A DNA stretch of 8,497 nucleotides, from positions 1 to 8,497 of the forward strand of contig JBEKCP010000239.1 in assembly GCA_050014815.1 (NCBI GenBank), written 5' to 3'. This stretch comes from JBEKCP01 sp050014815 (GTDB lineage: Bacteria > Planctomycetota > Planctomycetia > Pirellulales > Thermoguttaceae). Below the pieces are notes generated by a model, which was not told the origin of the DNA, ran no database searches, and was given only the letters and a program-made list of their open reading frames with translations. Within the stretch, counting starts at the first letter, position 1; each line of letters begins with the position of its first letter. Positions 1 through 5,680 of this stretch are shown piece after piece. A program made the translations under genes and the position numbers.

Positions 1-518
1 GGATCGCCGCCTCCTTGCTGGGCGGCCCAGGAGGCCACGGCCCGGCTGACCTCGGTGCGGATCAGACCGCTGCCTGCCGCCGAGGCGCCGCCGACCTCGC
101 CGGGAGGGCCGCCGGCATCCTCCTCGGCGGCAGGCACGTCGCCCGGCTCGCCCAGATAGTAGCACACCGTCCGAACGCCCAACGCGCGGCCGGCGGCAGC
201 CGGGTCCTGCACGGCGGCCGCCGCGGCCGACGGGCTGATGGAGGCCGGGCGGCAGACGTCCAATTGTAGTTGGTTCATGCTGCCGAACAGGCCCGTGCCC
301 GGCATCCCCTTGGCCGAGTACGGCGCCGCGTTGTGCAGGTCGTCGGCGATGCGGTGCAAGAGCGCACGGGCCAGTTGGGCCTCTTGCACCTGGGCGCGGC
401 CCGTCGCCGCCAGCCGCAGTTGCGTGCCCACCGCCATGCTCACCAGGCCGACCACGATCACGGTCAGGCCCAGGGCCAGAATCAGCTCGAGCAGGGTGAA
501 GCCGCGGCGTTTCCTCAT
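1..518 (-). CDS. gspJ: Type II secretion minor pseudopilin GspJ, 3'-truncated by the window edge
   Basis: I read this by hand from the reverse strand; it is open from ATG at 518 to the left edge (172 codons, no stop). The protein starts MRKRRG|FTLLELILALGL, a six-residue basic leader, a Gly at -1, Phe at +1 and Glu at +5, then a hydrophobic helix: the classic class III prepilin signal. The next segment (QEAQLARALLHRIADDLHNAA) and a later VRTVCYYLGE...GLIRTEVSR stretch fit the GspJ pattern of a helix followed by beta-strands. An Ala/Pro-rich insert lies between them, at about residues 96-110. Its ATG overlaps the gspI stop in an ATGA arrangement, which implies translational coupling; GGGGGAG lies only 3 nt upstream. 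Known role: minor pseudopilin in the tip complex with GspI, GspK and GspH. The J assignment rests on order (H-I-J) and these motifs; GspK is the alternative but less likely. The C-terminus is missing. Confidence 0.82.
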   Translation of the reverse strand, partial: MRKRRGFTLLELILALGLTVIVVGLVSMAVGTQLRLAATGRAQVQEAQLARALLHRIADDLHNAAPYSAKGMPGTGLFGSMNQLQLDVCRPASISPSAAAAAVQDPAAAGRALGVRTVCYYLGEPGDVPAAEEDAGGPPGEVGGASAAGSGLIRTEVSRAVASWAAQQGGGD

Positions 519-1099
519 GGGCTCCCCCCGGCGCCGGACGACGACGATGAGGCCGGAGTCTGACTGGTGCTGTTGGCGCCGCTCGTGCTGAGCGAGGCGA
601 GGCTGTCCGGAGAGGTCATCCATCGCACCAGCGAGAACTCGATCGGATGGCTCTCCGCGGGCAGGTCTTGCCGCACGGTGACCTTGGCCGCGATCAGCCC
701 CTGGGAATCGACCGACGTGACCTCGACCGTGTATTGCCAGCCCGGCTCTCCCGGATCCGCGTCTTCCTCGACCACGGCGCCCTGGTCCGGATTGGGGGGC
801 GTCAGGCCGGCGACGATCTCGGCCAGTTTGCTCTCGCAGAGCAGCTCGGCATGGCTGAGCAAGCGGGCGACGGTCACGTTGCGGACCGTGTTGCGCGCCG
901 CTTCGCCGAGCACGGCAACCGCCCCCGTCAGGATCGCCAGGGCGAGGATCACCTCCAGGAGCGAGTAGGCCCCACGGGAGTGGTGGCTGGTGGCTAGTGG
1001 CTGGAGTGGTGGCTGGTGGCTGGTGGCTGGTGGCTGGTGGCTGGTGCGAACCACCAGCCACGAGTCACTAGCCACTAGCCACGAGTCACTAGCCACCAT
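515..1099 (-). CDS. gspI: Type II secretion minor pseudopilin GspI with a repeat-encoded leader
   Basis: 194 aa. The mature-like part begins at about residue 45: A44|YSLLEVILALAILTGAV, with Ala at -1, Tyr at +1 and Glu at +5, followed by a helix (ARNTVRNVTVARLLSHAELLCESKLAEIVAGL) and a GWQYTVEVTS...GLIAAKVTVRQ core typical of GspI. The tail, about the last 30 residues, is Ser/Thr-rich. GspI is a tip-complex minor pseudopilin that pairs with GspJ. The ATG at 1099 is well supported: GGAGGAG (1112-1106), inside the end of gspH, sits 6 nt upstream. Residues 2-41 are encoded almost wholly by 7-bp repeats, giving VASDSWL twice and then TSHQPPA-type repeats, so the leader is about 44 residues instead of the usual 6-20. 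No other in-frame ATG lies between the repeats and the cleavage site. The repeat seems to have entered between a native start codon and the cleavage site. The stop overlaps the gspJ start. Confidence 0.85.
   Translation of the reverse strand: MVASDSWLVASDSWLVVRTSHQPPATSHQPPLQPLATSHHSRGAYSLLEVILALAILTGAVAVLGEAARNTVRNVTVARLLSHAELLCESKLAEIVAGLTPPNPDQGAVVEEDADPGEPGWQYTVEVTSVDSQGLIAAKVTVRQDLPAESHPIEFSLVRWMTSPDSLASLSTSGANSTSQTPASSSSSGAGGSP
979..1097. repeat. GC-rich heptamer arrays in inverted orientation, inside the gspI leader
   Basis: On the plus strand, TGGCTGG-type 7-mers fill 984-1004 and then five perfect tandem copies fill 1010-1044. After a short centre (TGCGAA, 1045-1050) the pattern inverts to CCAC(C/G/T)AG and TCACTAG heptamers, 1051-1092. 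A 14-bp unit CCACGAGTCACTAG is present twice (1058-1071 and 1079-1092). The two halves are imperfect reverse complements, so the element can fold into a hairpin. It fills the space from the gspI start codon to the codons just before its prepilin cleavage site and is translated throughout. I recall similar simple arrays in planctomycete genomes; I cannot name a catalogued family. Confidence 0.9.
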
Positions 1100-1102
1100 C
1101 TC

Positions 1103-1774
1103 TCACTCCTCCACCGAGAGGATGTCGCCGACGTCGACCGTGCCGGTCAGGCCGCGGAGATTCAGTTCGATGGCCCGGTGCTGGCCGTTCTTGAGCGTCA
1201 ACTGGGCGTCGGAGGTCGTCCCGTCGGGGTAGAAGAAGATCGGATCGGACCAGTCCGGCCCCGCGGGATCCTGGGGGGCGGCCATCGCCTCGGTGTCGGC
1301 CCCGGCAGCGTCGGGAGCGGCTTCCAGGCCCATGAACTCGACCCCCTCCGGCAAGACCTTCTCGGCCGGCTGCTGTGGCGGCGCCGCGGCGGCCACGGTG
1401 GTCTGCGACGGGGTGCCGCCACCCGGGGGGTACCCGGCAGACGGGGCCTGCCGATCGGGCTGGGAGGCCGGCTGGGACAGGGCCTGCGACCGCGGCTGTG
1501 CCATGGGCGCGGTCACGCCGTCGCCGCCCCGCCGCGTGCAAAAATGGTTTCCGTCGCTGGAACGCCGGAAGGTGTACACGCAGCCGGACCGCATGGCTTC
1601 GATCCGGGCCAGGCACCACTCCGTGCGGATCATGTCGGCGGCCGTCCGCAGCCGGTAGGTGTCGAACTGGCGCTTCACCGACGGCCACGCCAGCGCGGCC
1701 ACCGCGGCCAGGAGGGCCAGGACTAACAGGACCTCGATGAGGCTGAAACCGCGTCGTCGCATAAGCGTTGTCAT
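1103..1774 (-). CDS. gspH: Type II secretion pseudopilin GspH
   Basis: 223 aa. The leader MTTLMRRRG|FSLIEVLLVLALLAAVAALAW has Gly9 at -1, Phe10 at +1 and Glu14 at +5. Residues 10-80 form the helix and first strand region; the C-terminal part (LPEGVEFMG at 141-149, FYPDGTTSDAQLTLKN at 181-196, ELNLRGLTGTVDVGD at 203-217) matches the GspH/FimT C-terminal domain. GspH is a minor pseudopilin linking the tip to the GspG shaft. Residues 87-138 are a low-complexity Pro/Gln/Ala/Ser linker that makes it longer than usual for the family. ATG at 1774 was used; ATG at 1762 would give a five-residue leader (MRRRG) and is equally plausible. Neither has a visible Shine-Dalgarno, and a palindromic repeat begins one base upstream of 1774. 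The gene ends 3 nt before the gspI ATG, with the gspI ribosome-binding site in its last codons. Confidence 0.87.
   Translation of the reverse strand: MTTLMRRRGFSLIEVLLVLALLAAVAALAWPSVKRQFDTYRLRTAADMIRTEWCLARIEAMRSGCVYTFRRSSDGNHFCTRRGGDGVTAPMAQPRSQALSQPASQPDRQAPSAGYPPGGGTPSQTTVAAAAPPQQPAEKVLPEGVEFMGLEAAPDAAGADTEAMAAPQDPAGPDWSDPIFFYPDGTTSDAQLTLKNGQHRAIELNLRGLTGTVDVGDILSVEE
1106..1112 (-). promoter_or_regulatory. Ribosome-binding site of gspI
   Basis: GGAGGAG on the minus strand, within the last codons of gspH, six nucleotides upstream of ATG 1099. It decides the gspI start and shows that translation begins before the heptamer array, so the repeat peptide should really be made as part of the leader. 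Confidence 0.7.
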
Positions 1775-1775
1775 T

Positions 1776-1873
1776 GTAGGGTGGGACGAGCGAAGCGAGC
1801 CCCACCACAGGCGTTATTCTTGGTGGGGCTCGCCGACCAACGCCACGCGTCGGTGCCCGTCGTCCCACCCTAC
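1776..1873. repeat. REP-like nested palindrome between gspG and gspH
   Basis: The outer arms GTAGGGTGGGACGA (1776-1789) and TCGTCCCACCCTAC (1860-1873) are perfect 14-bp inverted repeats. The inner arms GCGAGCCCCACCA (1795-1807) and TGGTGGGGCTCGC (1821-1833) are a perfect 13-bp inverted repeat. The 98-bp element fills nearly all of the 115-nt gspG-gspH gap and would form a strong RNA hairpin in the operon transcript. A half copy with one mismatch lies upstream of gspE at 5558-5588. REP-like elements of this kind are usually non-autonomous; no transposase is visible here. Confidence 0.9.
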
Positions 1874-1889
1874 GAACTGCATGGCTGGT

Positions 1890-2369
1890 TCACCAGTTCC
1901 CGATTTCCCCCTGGCTGCCGTCCTGCGGACCCAACGACCAGACGTCGTAAGAGTCGGGGTTGCGGGTGCCGGGGCAAACGTAATTGTACGGGTGGCCCCA
2001 GGGATCCAGCGGCACATCGTTGTCTATGTAAGGGCCTCGCCACTTCGTCGGGTCCGGCAGATCGGCTGGTCGGTGCCGCAGGGCATCGAGTCCCTGGGCC
2101 GTCGTCGGCAGGCTGCCGACGTCGAGCTGGTACGACCCAATCGGCGTCTTGAGCAGCCCGATCTCGGCTTGGGCGCTCTTGATGTGCGCCTCCTTCAGCC
2201 TCGGTCCGATGGCCAACACGGTCAGCGATGCCATGATCATCAAGATCACCAGCACCAGGAGCACTTCGACCAGCGTGAAGCCCCCAAAAGCCCGCCGACC
2301 ACGCTTCGCGTGGTGCCCGCGTCGGCGGGATGTGTTGCGGCCGCACTCGGCGTTAAGAGAAGGTGTCAT
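1890..2369 (-). CDS. gspG: Type II secretion major pseudopilin GspG
   Basis: 159 aa from ATG 2369. Cleavage is predicted at G30|FTLVEVLLVLVILMIMASL, with Glu at +5. The body carries hallmark GspG features: a helix with IKSAQAEIGLLKTPIGSYQLDVGSLPTTAQGLDAL (64-97), WRGPYI (110-115), LDPWGHPYNY (121-130) and the C-terminal calcium-site region PDSYDVWSLGPQDG (138-151). GspG polymerises into the pseudopilus shaft that pushes substrates through the outer-membrane secretin. The start was chosen because AAGGAA (2381-2376) lies 6 nt upstream; a TTG seven codons earlier is also in frame. The 30-residue leader is long and very basic (TSRRRGHHAKRGRRAFGG), and most of it is encoded by a palindrome. The gene begins 22 nt after the gspF stop. 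Confidence 0.92.
   Translation of the reverse strand: MTPSLNAECGRNTSRRRGHHAKRGRRAFGGFTLVEVLLVLVILMIMASLTVLAIGPRLKEAHIKSAQAEIGLLKTPIGSYQLDVGSLPTTAQGLDALRHRPADLPDPTKWRGPYIDNDVPLDPWGHPYNYVCPGTRNPDSYDVWSLGPQDGSQGEIGNW
2291..2329. repeat. Palindrome inside the gspG leader coding sequence
   Basis: The outer arms CCCGCCGAC (2291-2299) and GTCGGCGGG (2321-2329) are perfect inverted repeats. They enclose a tight hairpin CCACGC-TTC-GCGTGG (2299-2313), with TGCCCGC left unpaired. The segment encodes the basic part of the GspG leader. It looks like a short mobile palindrome captured in frame, though chance in a GC-rich coding region cannot be ruled out without a genome search. Confidence 0.65.
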
Positions 2370-2375
2370 AGCGGG

Positions 2376-2381
2376 TTCCTT
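2376..2381 (-). promoter_or_regulatory. Ribosome-binding site of gspG
   Basis: AAGGAA on the minus strand, six nucleotides upstream of ATG 2369, in the 22-nt gap after the gspF stop. It supports ATG 2369 over the upstream in-frame TTG at 2390. Confidence 0.55.
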
Positions 2382-2391
2382 TCCATTCAAT

Positions 2392-3597
2392 TTAGATGGT
2401 CATGCTCATTTTCAGCACTGGCAAGAGCAGCGCGATGACGAGGATGAGGACCATGCCGGCCACGACGGCCAGCAACATCGGCTCCAGGAGCCGCACGGCC
2501 AGGTCGAGCTTGCGCCACGTGTTTCGCTCGACGGAAGTGGCAATGGTCAAGAGGACGTTTTCGAGATTATTGGCCTGCTCGGCCACGGCGATCATCTCGA
2601 CCACGGCCGGGGGAAAGCGGCCGCTGGCGCCCAGCGGCCCGGCCAGCGACTGGCCCGCCGAGATGTTCTCCGTCGCCTCGCCGATGGCGGCCGCGAGGAC
2701 CCGATTGCCGGTCGCGTCGCGGGAGATCTGGAGCGACCGGAGGATGGGCACGCCGTTGTGCAAGAGCGTTCCCAGGACGCGGCAGAACCGCGAGACAGCC
2801 AGGCCGAGGAAGATCGAGCCGGCGAAGGGGACGGCCAGCTTGGCGCGGTCGCACCACAGCCGGCCTCCGTCGGTCCGCGCCCAGCGCCTCGCGTACCACA
2901 GTCCGCCTGCAAGACCGGCCAGCGAGACCAGTGCCCACAAACTCCGCGACCAGGCACTGACCGCCAGCAGGGCCTCGGTGAGAATGGGCATCTCGTTCTT
3001 CTCCCGCAGCCCCTTGAACAGGTCGCCGAACTTGGGCACGAAGAAGACCATCAGCACCACGACCACAATCGTCCCCATCACGCAGAGGAAGGCCGGGTAG
3101 GCGACCGCGCCGGCCGTCCGCTTCTTGAGGTCGTCCTGGGCCTCGGTGAACTCGGCCACGCGGGAGAGGGCCTCTTCCAGGAATCCGCCCTCGCCGCCGG
3201 CGCGGACCATGCTGACGGCCATCTCGCCGAAGAGGGCCTGGAAATGGCCCATCGCGTCGGCCAGCGACGCCCCGTCCTCGACCTGCCGGTGGACCTCGCC
3301 CAAGACCGACTTCAGGGCGGCGTGCGACGTCTGGTTGCCGAGCACCTCGATCGACCGCAAGAGCGGCACGCCGCTCCGCAAGAGGTCGGCCAGTTGGCCG
3401 TACGCGGCGGCCAGGAGCGAGCCCGGCACCCGCCGAACCCGGCGATGCCGGGCCACCGGGACTGTGTTGTCCAGCCGGGTCGGGTAGATCGCCCGCCCGC
3501 CCAACGCGGCGAGCGCCTCCCGCCGGCTCGCGGCCGTCACCGTGCCGCGGGTTGCGTTTCCAGAGCGGTCGCGGGCGATATACGTGAACTCGGTCAT
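2392..3597 (-). CDS. gspF: Type II secretion inner-membrane platform protein GspF
   Basis: 401 aa from ATG 3597 (MTEFTYIARDRSG, the normal GspF N-terminus). It has two copies of the T2SSF domain, roughly 62-188 and 265-390. Each opens with a related motif: SGVPLLRSIEVLGNQ (75-89) and NGVPILRSLQISRD (281-294). Three hydrophobic segments are visible: 166-189 (VAYPAFLCVMGTIVVVVLMVFFVP), about 216-236, and about 372-393 near the C-terminus. Length and domain order match the family. GspF sits in the cytoplasmic membrane and couples the GspE ATPase to pseudopilin assembly. The frame stays open upstream through the AT heptamer array to a TTG at 3675, but a native N-terminus argues for 3597. No Shine-Dalgarno is visible upstream; translation may rely on coupling or an A/T-rich leader. 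Confidence 0.93.
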   Translation of the reverse strand: MTEFTYIARDRSGNATRGTVTAASRREALAALGGRAIYPTRLDNTVPVARHRRVRRVPGSLLAAAYGQLADLLRSGVPLLRSIEVLGNQTSHAALKSVLGEVHRQVEDGASLADAMGHFQALFGEMAVSMVRAGGEGGFLEEALSRVAEFTEAQDDLKKRTAGAVAYPAFLCVMGTIVVVVLMVFFVPKFGDLFKGLREKNEMPILTEALLAVSAWSRSLWALVSLAGLAGGLWYARRWARTDGGRLWCDRAKLAVPFAGSIFLGLAVSRFCRVLGTLLHNGVPILRSLQISRDATGNRVLAAAIGEATENISAGQSLAGPLGASGRFPPAVVEMIAVAEQANNLENVLLTIATSVERNTWRKLDLAVRLLEPMLLAVVAGMVLILVIALLLPVLKMSMTI

Positions 3598-3631
3598 GGT
3601 CGCGCGTGTGCCGTGATTCAGACGGGGGTGA

Positions 3632-3680
3632 AAATTGAAGATTGCAAATTGAGAATTGCAAATTGCAAATTGCAAATTGA
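3632..3680 (+). repeat. AT-rich heptamer array A (RAATTGM-type, seven units)
   Basis: Seven consecutive 7-mers are readable on the plus strand: AAATTGA, AGATTGC, AAATTGA, GAATTGC, AAATTGC, AAATTGC, AAATTGA. The array is strikingly AT-rich against a GC-rich background. It lies 34 nt upstream of the gspF start and faces array B in the opposite orientation. Confidence 0.92.
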
Positions 3681-3771
3681 GCGGGGCAAACCGCGAGCCG
3701 GGATTTCGGGAAAACCACCCATGCCAGCACCTTGGACCAATTCCCCCCGCATAACGCGAACTCCTCCAACC

Positions 3772-3813
3772 TCAATTTGCAATTTGCAATTTACAATCTT
3801 CAATTTGCAATTC
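3772..3813 (-). repeat. AT-rich heptamer array B (inverted partner of A, six units)
   Basis: Read on the minus strand, the units are GAATTGC, AAATTGA, AGATTGT, AAATTGC, AAATTGC, AAATTGA, the same vocabulary as array A in inverted orientation. The array ends exactly at the stop codon of gspE (3814-3816). The 91-bp spacer between the arrays (3681-3771) has no recognisable gene. Together they make a 182-bp unit in the 216-nt gspE-gspF gap that could fold into a long-stemmed hairpin in the mRNA. Confidence 0.92.
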
Positions 3814-5517
3814 TCATCCGCTCTTCACGGCCTTCCGCGTCTGGGCCTTCGTCACTCGCAGTACTTCCTCGATCGTCGTGCGGCCGTCGAGCACTTTGCG
3901 CCATCCGTCGTGCCGCAGGGTCAACATCCCCTGGCGAATCGCCGCATCCTCGATGGCCCAACTGCTGGCCCGGTCGTGGCCCAACTGGCGGATCTCCTCC
4001 GTGGTCACGAGCAACTCGAACAGTCCGAGCCGGCCGCGGTAGCCGACCTGCCGGCACTCGCGGCAACCGGCTGCCCGGTAGAGCGGCCCGGCGAGCCGGT
4101 CGCGGGGGAAATCGTCGGGCAGATCGTCGGCCGACGGCTCGAAGGGCACCCGGCAGTGCGGGCAGAGCACCCGCACCAGGCGCTGGGCCATCACCGCCTC
4201 GACCGTGCTGGAGACCAGGAACGGTTCCACGCCCATGTCGACCAGCCGGGTGTAGGCCCCGGCCGCGTCGTTCGTGTGGAGCGTGCTGAAGACGAGGTGC
4301 CCGGTCAGCGAGGCCTGGATGGCGTTTTCCGCCGTCTCCAGGTCGCGGATCTCGCCGATGAGGATGATGTCGGGATCGTGCCGCAGGATGGACCGCAACG
4401 AATTGCCGAACGTCAGCCCGATCTTCGGGTGTACCTGGATCTGGTTGATCCCTTCCAACTGGTACTCGACCGGGTCTTCGGTCGTGATGATCTTGGTGTC
4501 GTCGCTCTTGATCTCCAGCAGGGCGCTGTAGAGGGTGGTGGATTTGCCGGAGCCGGTCGGCCCGGTCACCAGGATGATGCCGTGCGGCAGGCGGATGAGC
4601 TGCTGGAACTGCTTGTAAAGGTCCGGCTCCATGCCGATCTTGGCCAGCGAGAACTGCATCGCCCCCTTGTCGAGGATCCGCAGCACGAGGCCTTCGCCGT
4701 GGATCATCGGGATGACGGAGACGCGGATGTCGACCTCGCGGCCGCCGACGCGGAGCTGGATGCGGCCGTCCTGGGGCAGCCGCCGCTCGGCGATATTGAG
4801 CCGCGCCATGATCTTCAGCCGGCTGATGATCGCCGCCTGGAAGCGGTTGATTTCCGGGGGCATCGGCTGGCGCTGGAGCACGCCGTCGACGCGGTACCGC
4901 ACCCACAGGCCCGATTGCTGCGACTCCAAGTGGACGTCGCTGGCACGCGACTCGATCGCCTCCAGCAGGATCTCGTTCACCAGCCGGATGACGGAGGGTT
5001 CCTGGGCCAACTGGGAGAGCGCGTCGTCGCTCTCGGCCCCCTCTTTCAAATCGAGCCGGTCGTCGCCCGATTGCGCCATCAGGCCGTCGATCGTGTCGCT
5101 GCCGACGCCCAGGTGCGTCCTGATCCGCTTGGCGATCTCCGCCTTGCCGGCCAGCACGGGCACGACGCTCGCACCGACCGCGGCGCTGAGCTCGTCCAGC
5201 GGGTAGAGGTCGAACGGATCGCTGGTGGCCACCACGAGGCTGCCGTTGGTCCGGCGGACCGGGAAGAGCGACTCCCGGTGGATGAACTTCAAGGGAAAGT
5301 CGTCCAAGAGCGACAGGTCGACCTCCGCCTCGGCCAGGTCGATGTACTCCAAACCCATCGCCTCGCCGATCGCCCGCAGGGCGGCCTCTTCGGTAATCAT
5401 CCCCAGTTGGACCGCCGCCTGGTCCAGCCGCAGGCCGTCGGTCTGTGCCGCCCGCGCCAACTCCAGTTGCCGGGAGTCCAGAAGTCCCTTGCGGAGCAGG
5501 ATTTGACCAGCTTCCAT
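3814..5517 (-). CDS. gspE: Type II secretion assembly ATPase GspE
   Basis: 567 aa from ATG 5517. The N-terminal part (about 1-145, ILLRKGLLDSRQLELA...LGMITEEAALRAIGEAMGLEYIDL) is the GspE/MshE N-domain that docks on the membrane partner. The catalytic domain has Walker A GPTGSGKST (319-327), an Asp box TTEDPVEYQLEG (345-356), Walker B DPDIILIGEIRD (381-392, catalytic Glu389) and a His box GHLVFSTLHTND (406-417). A tetracysteine zinc site follows: CPHC (452-455) and CREC (485-488). The whole set marks a complete, active-looking secretion ATPase; PilB is the close alternative, but the pseudopilin operon favours GspE. An in-frame ATG at 5598 would add 27 residues, mostly encoded by a REP half copy (VGRAKRAPP), so 5517 is preferred. 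No convincing Shine-Dalgarno precedes either. Confidence 0.95.
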   Translation of the reverse strand: MEAGQILLRKGLLDSRQLELARAAQTDGLRLDQAAVQLGMITEEAALRAIGEAMGLEYIDLAEAEVDLSLLDDFPLKFIHRESLFPVRRTNGSLVVATSDPFDLYPLDELSAAVGASVVPVLAGKAEIAKRIRTHLGVGSDTIDGLMAQSGDDRLDLKEGAESDDALSQLAQEPSVIRLVNEILLEAIESRASDVHLESQQSGLWVRYRVDGVLQRQPMPPEINRFQAAIISRLKIMARLNIAERRLPQDGRIQLRVGGREVDIRVSVIPMIHGEGLVLRILDKGAMQFSLAKIGMEPDLYKQFQQLIRLPHGIILVTGPTGSGKSTTLYSALLEIKSDDTKIITTEDPVEYQLEGINQIQVHPKIGLTFGNSLRSILRHDPDIILIGEIRDLETAENAIQASLTGHLVFSTLHTNDAAGAYTRLVDMGVEPFLVSSTVEAVMAQRLVRVLCPHCRVPFEPSADDLPDDFPRDRLAGPLYRAAGCRECRQVGYRGRLGLFELLVTTEEIRQLGHDRASSWAIEDAAIRQGMLTLRHDGWRKVLDGRTTIEEVLRVTKAQTRKAVKSG

Positions 5518-5680
5518 GGGCGGGGATGCAGAGGTGTGGAATGTCGGGAACCTGTTGGGTGGGGCTCGCTTCGCTCGACCCACCCTACTTTGCTCCATAT
5601 ATCATACCAAACCCCGGAGGAAAGCGAAAGTCTCGTCCGGATGTTGGAAACTGCGTGCCGTTGGAGTAGAATGGAAGGCT
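5518..5680. other. Divergent intergenic region between gspE and the EF-hand gene
   Basis: This 163-nt stretch must hold the promoters of both transcription units unless the gspE operon starts elsewhere. It contains the REP half copy (5558-5588) and, on the minus strand, a TATGAT hexamer (5606-5601) that could be a -10 box for gspE. No good -35 is seen 17 nt upstream, so this is weak. On the plus strand I see no convincing -35/-10 pair; GGAAGG at 5673-5678 lies very close to the ATG at 5681. Confidence 0.4.
5558..5588. repeat. REP-like half copy upstream of gspE
   Basis: 31 bp that match the reverse complement of 1776-1806 with a single mismatch (A where the other copy predicts T). It contains GGTGGGGCTCGC, a central GCTTCGCTC and CCCACCCTAC. 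It represents one arm of the full palindrome between gspG and gspH. Two copies of one element in the same operon's spacers suggest a dispersed, mobile family. Confidence 0.88.

Noticed and set aside
979..1097. CRISPR-like or minisatellite locus.
   Set aside because: Units are only 7 bp with no unique spacers, and the two halves are inverted; it is a simple heptamer array.
1776..1873. Rho-independent terminator ending the gspE-gspG transcript.
   Set aside because: The stem is strong, but no U-tract follows on the transcribed strand and a near copy occurs upstream of gspE, so a dispersed repeat explains it better.
3598..3675. TTG at 3675 as the start of gspF.
   Set aside because: The added residues come from the AT heptamer array and the normal GspF N-terminus (MTEFTYIARD) starts at ATG 3597.
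5518..5598. ATG at 5598 as the start of gspE.
   Set aside because: It would add 27 residues encoded mainly by a REP half copy; the conserved N-domain begins at ATG 5517. Kept only as an alternative.
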